Shown: positions 1 through 8,782 of the stretch, piece after piece
How the letters are laid out: the number at the start of each line of letters is the position of its first letter
Position numbering within the stretch: position 1 is the stretch's first letter
Program-made: the position numbers and the translations under genes
Notes under the pieces: generated by a model
What the model saw: the letters and a program-made list of their open reading frames with translations, nothing else
Told to the model about the DNA's origin: nothing
Databases searched by the model: none
Assembly (NCBI RefSeq): GCF_003992005.1
Contig: NZ_RQVL01000020.1
Location: forward strand, 1-40,342
Direction: 5' to 3'
DNA length: 40,342 bases
From: Veillonella sp. VA139
Lineage (GTDB): Bacteria > Bacillota > Negativicutes > Veillonellales > Veillonellaceae

Positions 1-77
1 TTTTTGGAATACATTCATTGTAACAAAGGTTGACCTTCTTTTGCTATTTTATTTTCCCACAAACATTTTACACTAAC
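1..77. repeat. Left copy of 77-bp inverted terminal repeat (contig edge)
   Basis: Bases 1-77 are an exact reverse complement of bases 40266-40342, and identity stops abruptly at base 78. Exact identity of a typical de Bruijn k-mer length (77) at both ends suggests an assembly contig entering the same multicopy element from both sides, rather than a biological terminus. The element reads outward from the window, starting GTTAGTGTAAAATG. It cuts into one of the palindromic repeats described in the next entry, as an insertion sequence would. The element's family cannot be told from 77 bases. Confidence 0.8.
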
Positions 78-480
78 TGATATCCCCGAGCAAACATAAC
101 CACTGTATTATTTTGAGTAGGAATGTGTTGCGGTCTTCCAGGTCCTGAGAGGAACGCAGTTAGGCGTAGTAGCCTTTGTGGCGTGTCTTACTGATAAAAT
201 TGCACAAATACAAGAAGAACACGGCATGCCCTCGAACAAACATTATGAAATACCGTTTGAGAAGGAGTATGCCGTGCTCTTCCAATCCCCTGAGGAACGC
301 CATTACGAGTAGTAGCCTTTGTGGCGTTCCCTTACTACCTAAATCACACAAATGCAAAAGACCGCAACATGCTCCTGAACAAACCTAACCACTGTATCAG
401 TTTGAGAAGGAGTATGTTGCGGTCTTTCCTTTCCCCTATTCAGTTACAAACACCACAGGCTACATAGCAGAACAAGTGAC
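78..480 (-). repeat. Palindromic repeat array downstream of the ferric-reductase-like gene
   Basis: Non-coding mosaic of three modules, read on the minus strand from the stop codon of the gene at 484. Module C (427-480) is a linker containing the core GTAACTGAATAG. Module A is a long hairpin at 358-426 and 214-282, with a half copy at about 86-139 cut by the contig edge. Module B is a shorter hairpin with arms GGAACGCC and GGCGTTCC at 294-330, with a degenerate copy at about 150-186. The A hairpins have about 18-bp arms (GACCGCAACAT or GAACACGGCAT types), an inner CAAAC/GTTTG stem and a variable loop. Copies differ in both arms together, so pairing is preserved. No protein is encoded; open frames here are incidental. 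Confidence 0.8.
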
Positions 481-483
481 GAC

Positions 484-1095
484 TTAGTTTCTTTTCTTAA
501 GCATCCAATAAATATAATAAATCACCAATCCATATGTAAGTACATCATATACTTGTAAGAATGGAACCATCGCAGATAAACGTTTAAATCCGTGTACATG
601 AATATTAGCACCAATTAACGCTACTAAATTCAATCTATGAATCCAAACCGCTGCTTTACGAGGCATGGATGTAGCAATACCTTTAAACCATGGAGTTAAG
701 AACAAAATTCCTACTAGGAAAGCAATAAACATCCCTACAAGAGCTACATAACCACCCCACCAGCCTAATGCAGTTTTAGCATGACCAAAATATTCATACC
801 AATGAATACCTAGCATTGCCGTTACTACAATACCTACAATACGGTGTACCTTGTACATTTCACCTACATTATAACGTGTAGTAAACCATTTTGGTTTTGT
901 TGTCAAATACGTTAATATCACCCAAGATGAAAATGGAATCAAACCTAAATAAATCTGCCATTTGAATGGAGGTCTATTTTGTAAATAATATCCATACTCA
1001 ACCATACCAATCAGTGCTAATGATAATAGAGCAATCCATACTAAAATATGGTACTTGCTCTTAAACTGTTTTTGTCCTGAACTTTCCATCGTCAC
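484..1095 (-). CDS. Ferric-reductase-like transmembrane cytochrome b protein
   Basis: About 203 residues, nearly all membrane-embedded, with roughly five or six hydrophobic segments. Several histidines sit in or next to these segments (H84, H98, H105, H153, H166, H168, in contexts KVHR, GIHWYEY, WIHRLN, NIHVHGF). Paired histidines like these are expected of a b-type heme-binding ferric reductase/MsrQ-like domain, so the likely role is transmembrane electron transfer, perhaps for iron reduction. It has no FAD/NAD domain, so it would need a partner. The start is taken as GTG at 1095, six bases after AAGGAG; ATG at 1089 and a TTG at 1122 are alternatives. A promoter with an embedded Fur-like palindrome lies just upstream. 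The gene is followed directly by a repeat array. The exact substrate is unknown. Confidence 0.7.
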   Translation of the reverse strand: MTMESSGQKQFKSKYHILVWIALLSLALIGMVEYGYYLQNRPPFKWQIYLGLIPFSSWVILTYLTTKPKWFTTRYNVGEMYKVHRIVGIVVTAMLGIHWYEYFGHAKTALGWWGGYVALVGMFIAFLVGILFLTPWFKGIATSMPRKAAVWIHRLNLVALIGANIHVHGFKRLSAMVPFLQVYDVLTYGLVIYYIYWMLKKRN

Positions 1096-1143
1096 ATGAC
1101 ACTCCTTATCCAATAATACCAAAATAAAAATTTATACCGTTAA

Positions 1144-1172
1144 AGTATAACAATATCAATTATCATTGTAAA
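1144..1172 (-). promoter_or_regulatory. Promoter with Fur-like operator in its spacer
   Basis: On the minus strand, -35 TTTACA (1167-1172) and -10 TATACT (1144-1149) are separated by 17 bp. The spacer is almost wholly occupied by an interrupted palindrome at 1150-1169 (ACAATGATAATTGATATTGT), which resembles the GATAAT-type Fur box. Its position over the promoter predicts iron-dependent repression of the ferric-reductase-like gene. The promoter geometry is seen directly; the Fur assignment is inferred from similarity and context. Confidence 0.6.
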
Positions 1173-1254
1173 GAATCTAAGAGTATGAATTTCTCATAAT
1201 ATACAGACCTTTTACGTATCCATATTAGATAAAACATATTATTTACATATTCCT

Positions 1255-1638
1255 AACCCTGAGGAACACAGTTACAAGTAGTAGCCTTTGCGGTGCCCCT
1301 TACTGCCTAAATTACACAAACCCAAAGAAGAGCACGACATGTTCCGGAGCAAACCTAACCACTGTATCAGTTCGGGTCGGAATATGTCGTGCTCTTCCCT
1401 TTGCCTATTCAGTTACGAAAGCCACAAGTGATATAGCAGAACAAGTGTCAACCCTGAGGAGCGCCCCTTTATCGTAGAAAGCCTTGTGGCGTTCCTTCAC
1501 TACCTGAATCACACAAATACAAGAAGAGCACGGCGTGCTCCTGAACAAACATTATGAAATACCGTTTGAGAAGGAGTATACCATGGGCTTCCCTTTGCAC
1601 TATTCAGTTACGAACGCCACAGACTTTCATAGAGAAAA
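1255..1638 (-). repeat. Palindromic repeat array downstream of narI
   Basis: Read on the minus strand from the narI stop, the order is module C (1592-1638), hairpin A (1523-1591), hairpin B (about 1458-1495), module C (1398-1446), hairpin A (1327-1397) and a degenerate hairpin B (about 1260-1299). The 1327-1397 hairpin has GAAGAGCACGACATGTTCCG pairing with its complement in the other arm, apart from one A/G position. The 1523-1591 copy has a decayed second arm. The remaining bases between 1173 and 1255 show nothing recognisable. Confidence 0.8.
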
Positions 1639-2310
1639 CTAGCGACGGTCTCGTTTACGATACACGATAAATGGTCGTGCTAAGTAGTTAAATGGTACAC
1701 TTAAGCAATGTACTAAACGGCTGAATGGGAACACAATCGCCACAATCATCCAGGATAGCATATGGAACTTAAAGATACCAGGAACATTTTCCATTAAGGA
1801 TGGATCTGGCATAGCCATCAATACGCTACGGAACCAAGGTCCAATAGACACACGATAGTCGAAGAATCCAGACGCATTCAATAAGGTACCAGCCATACCA
1901 CTGAAGATAGCTAATGTAAAGAATACATATAACCATACATCCATTTTAGATGTGTTAGCGCGTAATTCAGGTGTTGTGAAACGACGTTTCATGAGCATCA
2001 AAAATCCTACGATAAATAGGAAACCAGCTACAGCACCCATGTACAACGCTCCTTGGTGGTACATATGGTCATCAATACCGATCATAGCAGTCCAAGTTTT
2101 AGGAATCAATACACCTACCACGTGACCGCCGATAACGCAAAGCAAACCAAAGTGGAACAATGGGTTAGCAATACGCAATTGTTTCTTTTCTAAAAATTGA
2201 CTTGATTTAGTAGTCCAGTTTCTTTCAAAATAAAAGAAACGAACAAGAGTCCCTACGACAAAGAAGGTGAAAGCGATATAAGGCAGGGCGCCCCATAGAA
2301 ATAAACTCAT
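1639..2310 (-). CDS. narI: Respiratory nitrate reductase gamma subunit (cytochrome b)
   Basis: Membrane anchor of the NarGHI complex. It takes electrons from quinol through two b hemes and passes them to NarH. The 223-residue protein matches NarI length (about 225) and carries five hydrophobic segments. Candidate heme ligands are H53 and H63 (NPLFHFGLLCVIGGHVVG) and H183 and H201 (KFHMLSW and SRLVHCLSVP), placed as in E. coli NarI. The ATG overlaps the narJ stop by four bases (ATGA), indicating translational coupling. It is the last gene of narGHJI and is followed at once by a repeat array instead of a classical U-tract terminator. Confidence 0.95.
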   Translation of the reverse strand: MSLFLWGALPYIAFTFFVVGTLVRFFYFERNWTTKSSQFLEKKQLRIANPLFHFGLLCVIGGHVVGVLIPKTWTAMIGIDDHMYHQGALYMGAVAGFLFIVGFLMLMKRRFTTPELRANTSKMDVWLYVFFTLAIFSGMAGTLLNASGFFDYRVSIGPWFRSVLMAMPDPSLMENVPGIFKFHMLSWMIVAIVFPFSRLVHCLSVPFNYLARPFIVYRKRDRR

Positions 2311-2831
2311 AGTACACCGTCCTCCAATCCATTTGCAACAGATAAAATAATATCAAATAAGAATGCATACGGTAATTTCGCTTCAATAAAACGCTCCCGA
2401 ATATATTCTAATTTTGGTTTACAGTATTCATAAATTTCTTTTGCTTTTTCTTCTTCGATAAGCGCACATAATTCAAGAATAGCTGGGACAAAGTCTGGCA
2501 TTTCTTTTGGTAAGTCATAGCCATTTTCAAGGAAAAATGCTTTGTATTTCACAAGTTCTTCTGCTTGTTCCCCTGTACCTTGTAATTCATAAGTAGATAA
2601 ATACATATTTGTATTTTGACTGAAATCAAAAGTACGCACATATTGATCTTCAAACTCTTTACGAGGTGTTTCTTCCACATAGTCGAAGAATTCTACCAAT
2701 GCTTGACGGAGTTGAGGGTGCGCAACAGATGTTGCGTCCCCCTTCCATTCTTGTAATTCATCGTACCAAGTGGCATCAGGATAGCGAAGCAGAAATGACG
2801 CAATAAGCGCTATTTTCTGAGCATCATTCAT
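2307..2831 (-). CDS. narJ: Nitrate reductase molybdenum cofactor assembly chaperone
   Basis: Cytoplasmic chaperone of the TorD/NarJ family that binds the NarG N-terminus and allows cofactor insertion before membrane docking. It is about 174 residues and mainly helical, with the family-type segments PRKEFEDQYVRTFDF and LSTYELQGTGEQAEELVKYKAFF. The start at 2831 is chosen because AGGGGG lies nine bases upstream and the ATG overlaps the narH stop as TAATG. An in-frame ATG at 2840 sits directly on the ribosome binding site and is less likely. It lies between narH and narI, the usual place. Confidence 0.93.
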   Translation of the reverse strand: MNDAQKIALIASFLLRYPDATWYDELQEWKGDATSVAHPQLRQALVEFFDYVEETPRKEFEDQYVRTFDFSQNTNMYLSTYELQGTGEQAEELVKYKAFFLENGYDLPKEMPDFVPAILELCALIEEEKAKEIYEYCKPKLEYIRERFIEAKLPYAFLFDIILSVANGLEDGVL

Positions 2832-4258
2832 TATTGACATCCCCCTGTAGGACAGGCAAAACCACGTTTATGTTGCATATCTGCACGACCTTCACGAGAC
2901 GCTTTGATATCTGTAGGAATCACGAAACGATCATTGTATTTAGACAAGGCTAATAATTTGTACATTTCGTACATTTGATCTTCTGTTAAATCAATTGGAT
3001 GTTGAGGTGCTTCACCGCCTACATCACGACGACGCATATATTCACGCATATCTAATACACGTTGCAACACACGAGCTAAGGCATCTGCATTACCTGCTGT
3101 AAATAGATTTGCAAGGTATTGTACAGGCACGCGCATTTCGTTCGCATCTGGCAAGTATACTTCAGATGTAATACGTTGTACGATTGGGCTCAATGGTGGC
3201 ACATACCAAACCATTGGCAATGTACGGTATTCTGGATGCAATGGTAAGCCCACTTTCCATTCTTTGATCAATTTATAGACTGGAGATTTTTGTGCTGCTT
3301 TAATCCAAGCTTCACCAATACCTTCTGCACGAGCCGCTTTTACTACTTCTGGATCATGAGGATCTAAGATTAAATCTACTGTATTTTCGTAGATATCTGT
3401 ATCGTTTTTGGAAGCCGCTGCTGCTTCTACTTTATCCATATCATAGAACACAACGCCTACATAACGCATTCTACCTACGCAAGTTTCCGCACAGATTTGT
3501 GGTAAACCATTTTCCAAACGTGGGTAACAGAATACGCATTTTTCAGCTTTATTTGTTTCCCAGTTATAGAAGATTTTTTTGTATGGACAAGATGGTACGC
3601 AATGGCGCCAGCCGCGACATACATCTTGAGAAACAAGAACTACACCGTCTTCATCACGTTTGTAAATCGCACCAGATGGGCACGCTGCCACACATGCTGG
3701 ATTCAAGCAATGATTACATAGACGAGGTAAGTAGCGCATGAATACTTTTTCATAGTCAAACACGATATCTTCGCCCATTTTAGCTAAGTTAACATCAGAG
3801 CGAGCGTGTTCACCACCAGCCAAATCGTCATCCCAGTTAGGACCCCATTTGATTTCCATGCGTTCTTTAGTGACTAAAGAACGAGGACGTGCTACTGGTT
3901 GGTTGTTTTTACGACCAGAGTGAATCAATGTTTCATAGTCATATGTCCATGGTTCAAAGTAGTCTTTCAACTCAGGTTGTTCTGGATGGTAGAACAATTT
4001 CATCAAACGATTTGTTTTGGAACCTGTCGCTAATGCTAATTTTCCATCGCTACCAACAGTCCAGCCGCCTTTCCATTTCTCTTGGTCTTCCCAATGACGT
4101 GGATAACCAACACCTGGACGAGTTTCTACATTATTAAAGTACATATATTCCGCACCTTCGCGGTTTGTCCATGTATTTTTACAAGTGACAGAACATGTGT
4201 GACATCCTAGACACTTGTCTAAATTTAGGACCATAGATACTTGAGCCTTAATCTTCAA
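2831..4258 (-). CDS. narH: Respiratory nitrate reductase beta subunit (iron-sulfur)
   Basis: Electron-transfer subunit carrying three [4Fe-4S] clusters and one [3Fe-4S] cluster between NarI hemes and NarG. The first ferredoxin motif is C16-C19-C22-C26 (DKCLGCHTCSVTCKN). Further groups are CNHCLNPACVAACPSG and CRGWRHCVPSCPYKK, where Trp replaces one Cys as expected for the 3Fe cluster. The last group is CVFC...CAETCVGR. At 475 residues it is slightly shorter than E. coli NarH (512), the difference lying at the C-terminus. It starts 11 bases inside the end of narG, which implies coupled translation. Confidence 0.97.
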   Translation of the reverse strand: MKIKAQVSMVLNLDKCLGCHTCSVTCKNTWTNREGAEYMYFNNVETRPGVGYPRHWEDQEKWKGGWTVGSDGKLALATGSKTNRLMKLFYHPEQPELKDYFEPWTYDYETLIHSGRKNNQPVARPRSLVTKERMEIKWGPNWDDDLAGGEHARSDVNLAKMGEDIVFDYEKVFMRYLPRLCNHCLNPACVAACPSGAIYKRDEDGVVLVSQDVCRGWRHCVPSCPYKKIFYNWETNKAEKCVFCYPRLENGLPQICAETCVGRMRYVGVVFYDMDKVEAAAASKNDTDIYENTVDLILDPHDPEVVKAARAEGIGEAWIKAAQKSPVYKLIKEWKVGLPLHPEYRTLPMVWYVPPLSPIVQRITSEVYLPDANEMRVPVQYLANLFTAGNADALARVLQRVLDMREYMRRRDVGGEAPQHPIDLTEDQMYEMYKLLALSKYNDRFVIPTDIKASREGRADMQHKRGFACPTGGCQ

Positions 4259-7200
4259 GCCAATCTACCTCCTTCATTTTACGAGCCACAATAGTCATAT
4301 CCCGTTGGTTGCCAGTTGGGCCATAATAATTGAATCCATAACTTAATTGACCATAACCACCAATCATATGTGTCGGTTTCAAATGAATGTGAGTTGGTGC
4401 ATTGTGTGTACCACCGCGTTGTTTTTTGATTTGCGCAGCAGGTACGTTAATATGACGGTCTTGGGCATGGTGCATATAAGAGATACCACGAGGGATACGT
4501 GGGGATACTACTGCACGAGCTGCAACGATACCATTTTTATTGAAAGCTTCCACCCAATCATTATCTTGGACATTGATTTCTTTCGCATCATCTTCATTCA
4601 ACCAAATTGTTTGTCCACCACGGAACAATGTTAACAATTGTTGGCTATCAAAGTACATACTATGAGTAGACCATTTATTATGTGGTGTTAAGTATTTCAA
4701 TGTGATTTGAGGAACTCCTTCTTGTGCGTAATCACCTTTCACAGGTGCGTAGGACAAGACTGGTTTGTAAAGAGCCATAGCCTCACCATAGTCACGCATC
4801 ATTTCATGGTCACAATAGAAGGATTGGCGACCAGTGATCGTACGGAATGGAACTTTATCCTCAGTAGATGTTGTAAATGGAGAGTAACGACGATCTTTAT
4901 TATTTTTACCTGTACTTGTTACAGATGGAATGATAAAGCGTGGTTGACGAACCATATCGTCGAATGTGATACGTTCTTCTTCACGACCTTTTGCATTCTT
5001 TTGAAGATCTGTTAAGCCTGTTTTTTCTTCCATTGCCTGCCAAGAACGAACTGCTAATTTACCATTCGTACAAGAGGACAATGTTAACACAACATTACAA
5101 GCTTCACGTGCTTCGTAGATGCTAGGACGACCATGGGATACGAAACCTGGTTGGTCGATGGTTCCATTTTGTGCATATAAGGATTGATATTCATCAGATA
5201 CATCCCATGCTAAACCATGAGCGCCCACTTTATTTTCAATATTAGGACCTAAACCGATGAATTTTTCAAAGATTTTACTGTAGTCACGTTTTACGTGAAC
5301 AAGATTCGGCATTGTTTTACCTGGAATTGGTTCGCATTCACCTTTGCTCCAGTCTAATACTTTACCCAATGGTTGCGCCACTTCGCCAGGGCTATCATGA
5401 CCTAATGGTTGTGCTACGATGTCTTCGTATTCAGTGAAACCAGACTCTTTCGCTACACGAGATACTGTTTCTGCCAACGTACGGAATGTATCCCAGTCAG
5501 ATTTAGTGTCCCATGCACAATCAACCGCTGCTTGGAATACGTGTACGTATGGATGCATATCTGTAGAAGATAAGTCTTGTTTTTCGTACCATGTCGCTGC
5601 AGGGAATACGATATCGGAATATAACGCAGTAGAAGCCATACGGAAATCGATATCGATTAACAAGTCTAATTTACCTGTTTCTGGAGCTTCACGCCAGTTG
5701 ATTTCTTCTGGACGTACTGGTGCATCTTCATCTTCAATGACACCATTTTTAGTACCCAATAAATATTTCAAGAAATACTCATGACCTTTAGAAGAAGAAC
5801 CAATCAAGTTAGATCGCCATACAAACAAGTTGCGTGGATGATTTTCTTTCGCAGAAGGATCTTCTACACAGAATTTCAATTCTTTATTTTTCAATGCTTG
5901 TACAATGTACTGGTTAATTTCTGCCTCAGTACCTGCACCTGTCGCACGAGCATCATTGATTAAATCTTGATAGTTACGGTTGAAAGTAGGATAAGACGGC
6001 AACCAGCCTAAACGTGCTGCCAATACGTTATAGTCACCAGGGTGTCTGTAACGAGGAGTAGCCAATTTAGATACACGGTCTGCTAAGTCGATGCAGTCAG
6101 AACGATATTGTTCTGTAGCAAAGTAGAACCAAGATGTACCATTTTGTAAACGAGGTGCTTTACTCCAGTCGTTTGCTGTCATAATACCAGCCCAACCTTC
6201 TACTGGACGTAATTTTTCTTGTCCCACATAGTGAGCCCAGCCACCTCCGTTAACGCCTTCTGTACCACAGAAGATAATTAAGTTAAGGATGGTACGGTAA
6301 ATTACGTCTGCATGATACCAGTGGTTGATACCAGCACCCATGATAACCATGGAGCGACCTTTTGTTTTTTCTGCATTGTCTGCAAATTCACGAGCTGTAC
6401 GAATCACTACGTCTGCTTTTACACCAGTGATTTTTTCTTGCCATGCTGGAGTGTAAGGAGTGTCTTCTTCATAGCTAGTAGCCACTTCACCGCCTAAACC
6501 ACGATCGATACCGTAATTAGCAAGGATTAAATCGTAAACTGTTGTAACTTGTACAGGACCTTCTTTTGTTTGTACTGTCATCACAGGGATAGCACGTTCA
6601 ATAATACCTTCATGAGCTTCGTCACCGAAATAAGGTAATTTTACTAATGCTACGGAATTACGATGATCGATGACAGATAAACGAGGGGAGATTTTCTCTC
6701 CTGTAACGCGGTTTTCAAGACGTAAATTCCATTTTTTAGGATTTGTATGACGATCACCTAGTGTACCATTTGGTACTACTAATTCGTTCGTATTTTCATC
6801 AATCACTACGGTATGGAAATCAGCGCCATCTTCTGTACTACCTAAGTCTTGGTTATTCAAGAAACGTCCAGCCTGTAAAGCACCATTGATTTCTTCTACA
6901 CGTACCAAGAATGGCAAGTCAGTAAACTCTTTTGCATACTCTTTGAAATATGGAGTTTGTTTATCAATATAATATTCTTTCAGAATGACATGCCCCATCG
7001 CCATTGCCATTGCTGCGTCAGTACCAGCTTTTACATTCAACCAAGTATCGGAGAATGTAGTAGATTCAGCATAGTCAGGAGATACAGAGACTACTTTTGT
7101 ACCTTTATAACGTACTTCTGCTAAGAAGTGAGCATCCGGCGTACGAGTTAGTGGTACGTTAGAACCCCATGTAATGATGTAACCTGCATTGTACCAGTCA

Positions 7201-7922
7201 CCAGATTCTGGAGTATCTGTTTGTTCACCCCAAACTTGTGGGCTTGATGGCGGCAAGTCAGCATACCAATCATAAAAGGATAGTGGAGTACCACCCATAA
7301 GGTTCAAGAAACGCGCACCACCTGCATAGGACAACATGGACATGGCTGGAATTACAGAGAACCCTGCGTTACGGTCTGGACCATATGTTTTTGCTGTATA
7401 TAATAAGGAAGCTGCTACGATTTCTGTAGATTCATCCCAAGTAGAACGTACAAAGCCACCCATACCACGAGCAGATTTATAACGTTTTGCTTTTTCAGGA
7501 TCTTCTACGATAGATTTCCATGCTTCGATAGGATTTTTAGCAGTTTTCTTCGCTTCTCTCCAAAGCTCAATCAATTCACCGCGTACATATGGATATTTTA
7601 CACGTAGTGGACTGTATAAATACCAAGAGAATGTAGATCCACGAGGGCAACCACGTGGTTCGTAATCCGGCATATCATCTGGTGTTTTAGGATAATCAGT
7701 TGCTTGATTTTCCCACGCAACAACACCATTTTTTACGTAAATGTTCCAGCTACAAGAACCTGTACAGTTTACGCCATGTGTGGTGCGGACTACTTTATCG
7801 TAAGACCAACGGTCACGATAAAAATTTTCCCATTCACGACCACCTTCTTCTGTGATTTGATGGCCTGTTGGAGATACGTCCTTCTTGCGAAGAAACTTAA
7901 ATTTTTGAGATAAAAGACTCAT
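4248..7922 (-). CDS. narG: Respiratory nitrate reductase alpha subunit (molybdopterin)
   Basis: Catalytic subunit reducing nitrate to nitrite on the cytoplasmic face. The 1224-residue length is normal for NarG. The N-terminus carries the FS0 cluster ligands H49, C53, C57 and C92 (THGVNCTGSCSWN and PRGCPRG), and D222 (YDWYADLPP) matches the molybdenum-ligating aspartate of E. coli NarG. The C-terminal molybdopterin-dinucleotide domain is intact. The N-terminus has only the vestigial twin-arginine-like stretch seen in cytoplasmic NarG and no cleavable signal. ATG at 7922 follows AAGGAGG by seven bases. Only 70 bases separate it from the regulator gene, and these contain a terminator hairpin. 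Confidence 0.98.
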   Translation of the reverse strand: MSLLSQKFKFLRKKDVSPTGHQITEEGGREWENFYRDRWSYDKVVRTTHGVNCTGSCSWNIYVKNGVVAWENQATDYPKTPDDMPDYEPRGCPRGSTFSWYLYSPLRVKYPYVRGELIELWREAKKTAKNPIEAWKSIVEDPEKAKRYKSARGMGGFVRSTWDESTEIVAASLLYTAKTYGPDRNAGFSVIPAMSMLSYAGGARFLNLMGGTPLSFYDWYADLPPSSPQVWGEQTDTPESGDWYNAGYIITWGSNVPLTRTPDAHFLAEVRYKGTKVVSVSPDYAESTTFSDTWLNVKAGTDAAMAMAMGHVILKEYYIDKQTPYFKEYAKEFTDLPFLVRVEEINGALQAGRFLNNQDLGSTEDGADFHTVVIDENTNELVVPNGTLGDRHTNPKKWNLRLENRVTGEKISPRLSVIDHRNSVALVKLPYFGDEAHEGIIERAIPVMTVQTKEGPVQVTTVYDLILANYGIDRGLGGEVATSYEEDTPYTPAWQEKITGVKADVVIRTAREFADNAEKTKGRSMVIMGAGINHWYHADVIYRTILNLIIFCGTEGVNGGGWAHYVGQEKLRPVEGWAGIMTANDWSKAPRLQNGTSWFYFATEQYRSDCIDLADRVSKLATPRYRHPGDYNVLAARLGWLPSYPTFNRNYQDLINDARATGAGTEAEINQYIVQALKNKELKFCVEDPSAKENHPRNLFVWRSNLIGSSSKGHEYFLKYLLGTKNGVIEDEDAPVRPEEINWREAPETGKLDLLIDIDFRMASTALYSDIVFPAATWYEKQDLSSTDMHPYVHVFQAAVDCAWDTKSDWDTFRTLAETVSRVAKESGFTEYEDIVAQPLGHDSPGEVAQPLGKVLDWSKGECEPIPGKTMPNLVHVKRDYSKIFEKFIGLGPNIENKVGAHGLAWDVSDEYQSLYAQNGTIDQPGFVSHGRPSIYEAREACNVVLTLSSCTNGKLAVRSWQAMEEKTGLTDLQKNAKGREEERITFDDMVRQPRFIIPSVTSTGKNNKDRRYSPFTTSTEDKVPFRTITGRQSFYCDHEMMRDYGEAMALYKPVLSYAPVKGDYAQEGVPQITLKYLTPHNKWSTHSMYFDSQQLLTLFRGGQTIWLNEDDAKEINVQDNDWVEAFNKNGIVAARAVVSPRIPRGISYMHHAQDRHINVPAAQIKKQRGGTHNAPTHIHLKPTHMIGGYGQLSYGFNYYGPTGNQRDMTIVARKMKEVDWLED

Positions 7923-7944
7923 CTCATGTCCTCCTTAAAAATAC

Positions 7945-7980
7945 AAAAAACCCTTGCCTTCGTAGTGCTCACAGCAAGGG
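7945..7980 (-). terminator. Intrinsic terminator or attenuator between the regulator gene and narG
   Basis: On the minus strand, CCCTTGC and GCAAGGG (7974-7980 and 7951-7957) form a 7-bp stem around a 16-base loop, followed by TTTTTT. It would end the regulator transcript. It lies only 22 bases before the narG start, so no complete promoter fits between it and narG. A weak promoter-like pair (TTGGAT, 17 bp, TAATAT) exists in the 3' end of the regulator gene, upstream of the hairpin. Confidence 0.75.
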
Positions 7981-7992
7981 GGGTAACCTCAA

Positions 7993-8694
7993 TTATTCGA
8001 TATTGCTAATATTAGGGTCGATCGTGTCGATATCCAAATCTAGCAGTCCGATTAATGCATCAAAGTCACAGATTACCAGATGGTGTTTATCATAGGCTAC
8101 ATAGCCTAACTTTCGTAACTCACTTAGCATGCGGTTTAAACCTTCCCGTGATGTGGCAGTAAATTCAGCTAACTCTTGGTTGCTTAATGCAATGTCGATA
8201 TAAATACCGTCATCCCGCTTAATACCATAACTATTAGCTAAACGCAATAATGTAGAATAAAATGCACCTTTCTTACCGTATAATAATAAGTCTCTATACT
8301 TAGCTTGTTGTCGACGCATATGAAGCGTATAAATCTTCATCATCGTAATGGCTAAGGAATGATCCTTAGCAATGGCAGGTTCTAATACGTCGTAACGTAT
8401 ACAATAGACTGAGCAATCTTCTCTTGCAATGGCATTAAATACATACGATCTCGTATTCGTCTCATACAAAGGAATTTCCCCAAGCACATTATTCTTACCT
8501 ACTAATCGTAATGCAAAAATATGTCCTGTGGATTCAAATTTCTTAATACTGAGGCGCCCTCTCTGAACGATATAAAAATGTTCTGCCTTATCGCCTTCGT
8601 GAAATAAAAATTCTCCTTTTTTCAGATGAATTACTTCACCTGGCAATGCTAGCAATTGATTGATTAACTCCTGTTCCATACTGTCACCATACAT
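7993..8694 (-). CDS. Crp/Fnr-family transcriptional regulator
   Basis: A 233-residue cytoplasmic regulator. Residues about 15-130 form a cyclic-nucleotide-binding-type beta-roll (GEFLFHEGDKAEHFYIVQRG, VLGEIPLYE). Residues about 150-215 form a Crp-type winged helix with recognition region SNQELAEFTATSREGLNRML. Cysteines are few (EDCSVYC, VICDF), with no N-terminal Cys cluster, so it is not a classical iron-sulfur FNR; a DNR/NarR-like or other effector mode is possible. It sits between narG and divergent narK and is the likely nar regulator. The start is unresolved between ATG at 8694 and ATG at 8679; neither has a strong ribosome binding site. Confidence 0.85.
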   Translation of the reverse strand: MYGDSMEQELINQLLALPGEVIHLKKGEFLFHEGDKAEHFYIVQRGRLSIKKFESTGHIFALRLVGKNNVLGEIPLYETNTRSYVFNAIAREDCSVYCIRYDVLEPAIAKDHSLAITMMKIYTLHMRRQQAKYRDLLLYGKKGAFYSTLLRLANSYGIKRDDGIYIDIALSNQELAEFTATSREGLNRMLSELRKLGYVAYDKHHLVICDFDALIGLLDLDIDTIDPNISNIE

Positions 8695-8782
8695 CTTTCA
8701 GTAACATCCCATACTTATGAAGTTGATATAAACTTAGCTATATCAATTTCTCAATTACATTTTAAATTTTGCGTATGTTACT

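Noticed and set aside
4347-7913. Plus-strand reading frames opposite narG and narH
   Set aside because: They have no ribosome binding sites and no family resemblance, and they lie in the shadow of strongly conserved narG/narH codons.
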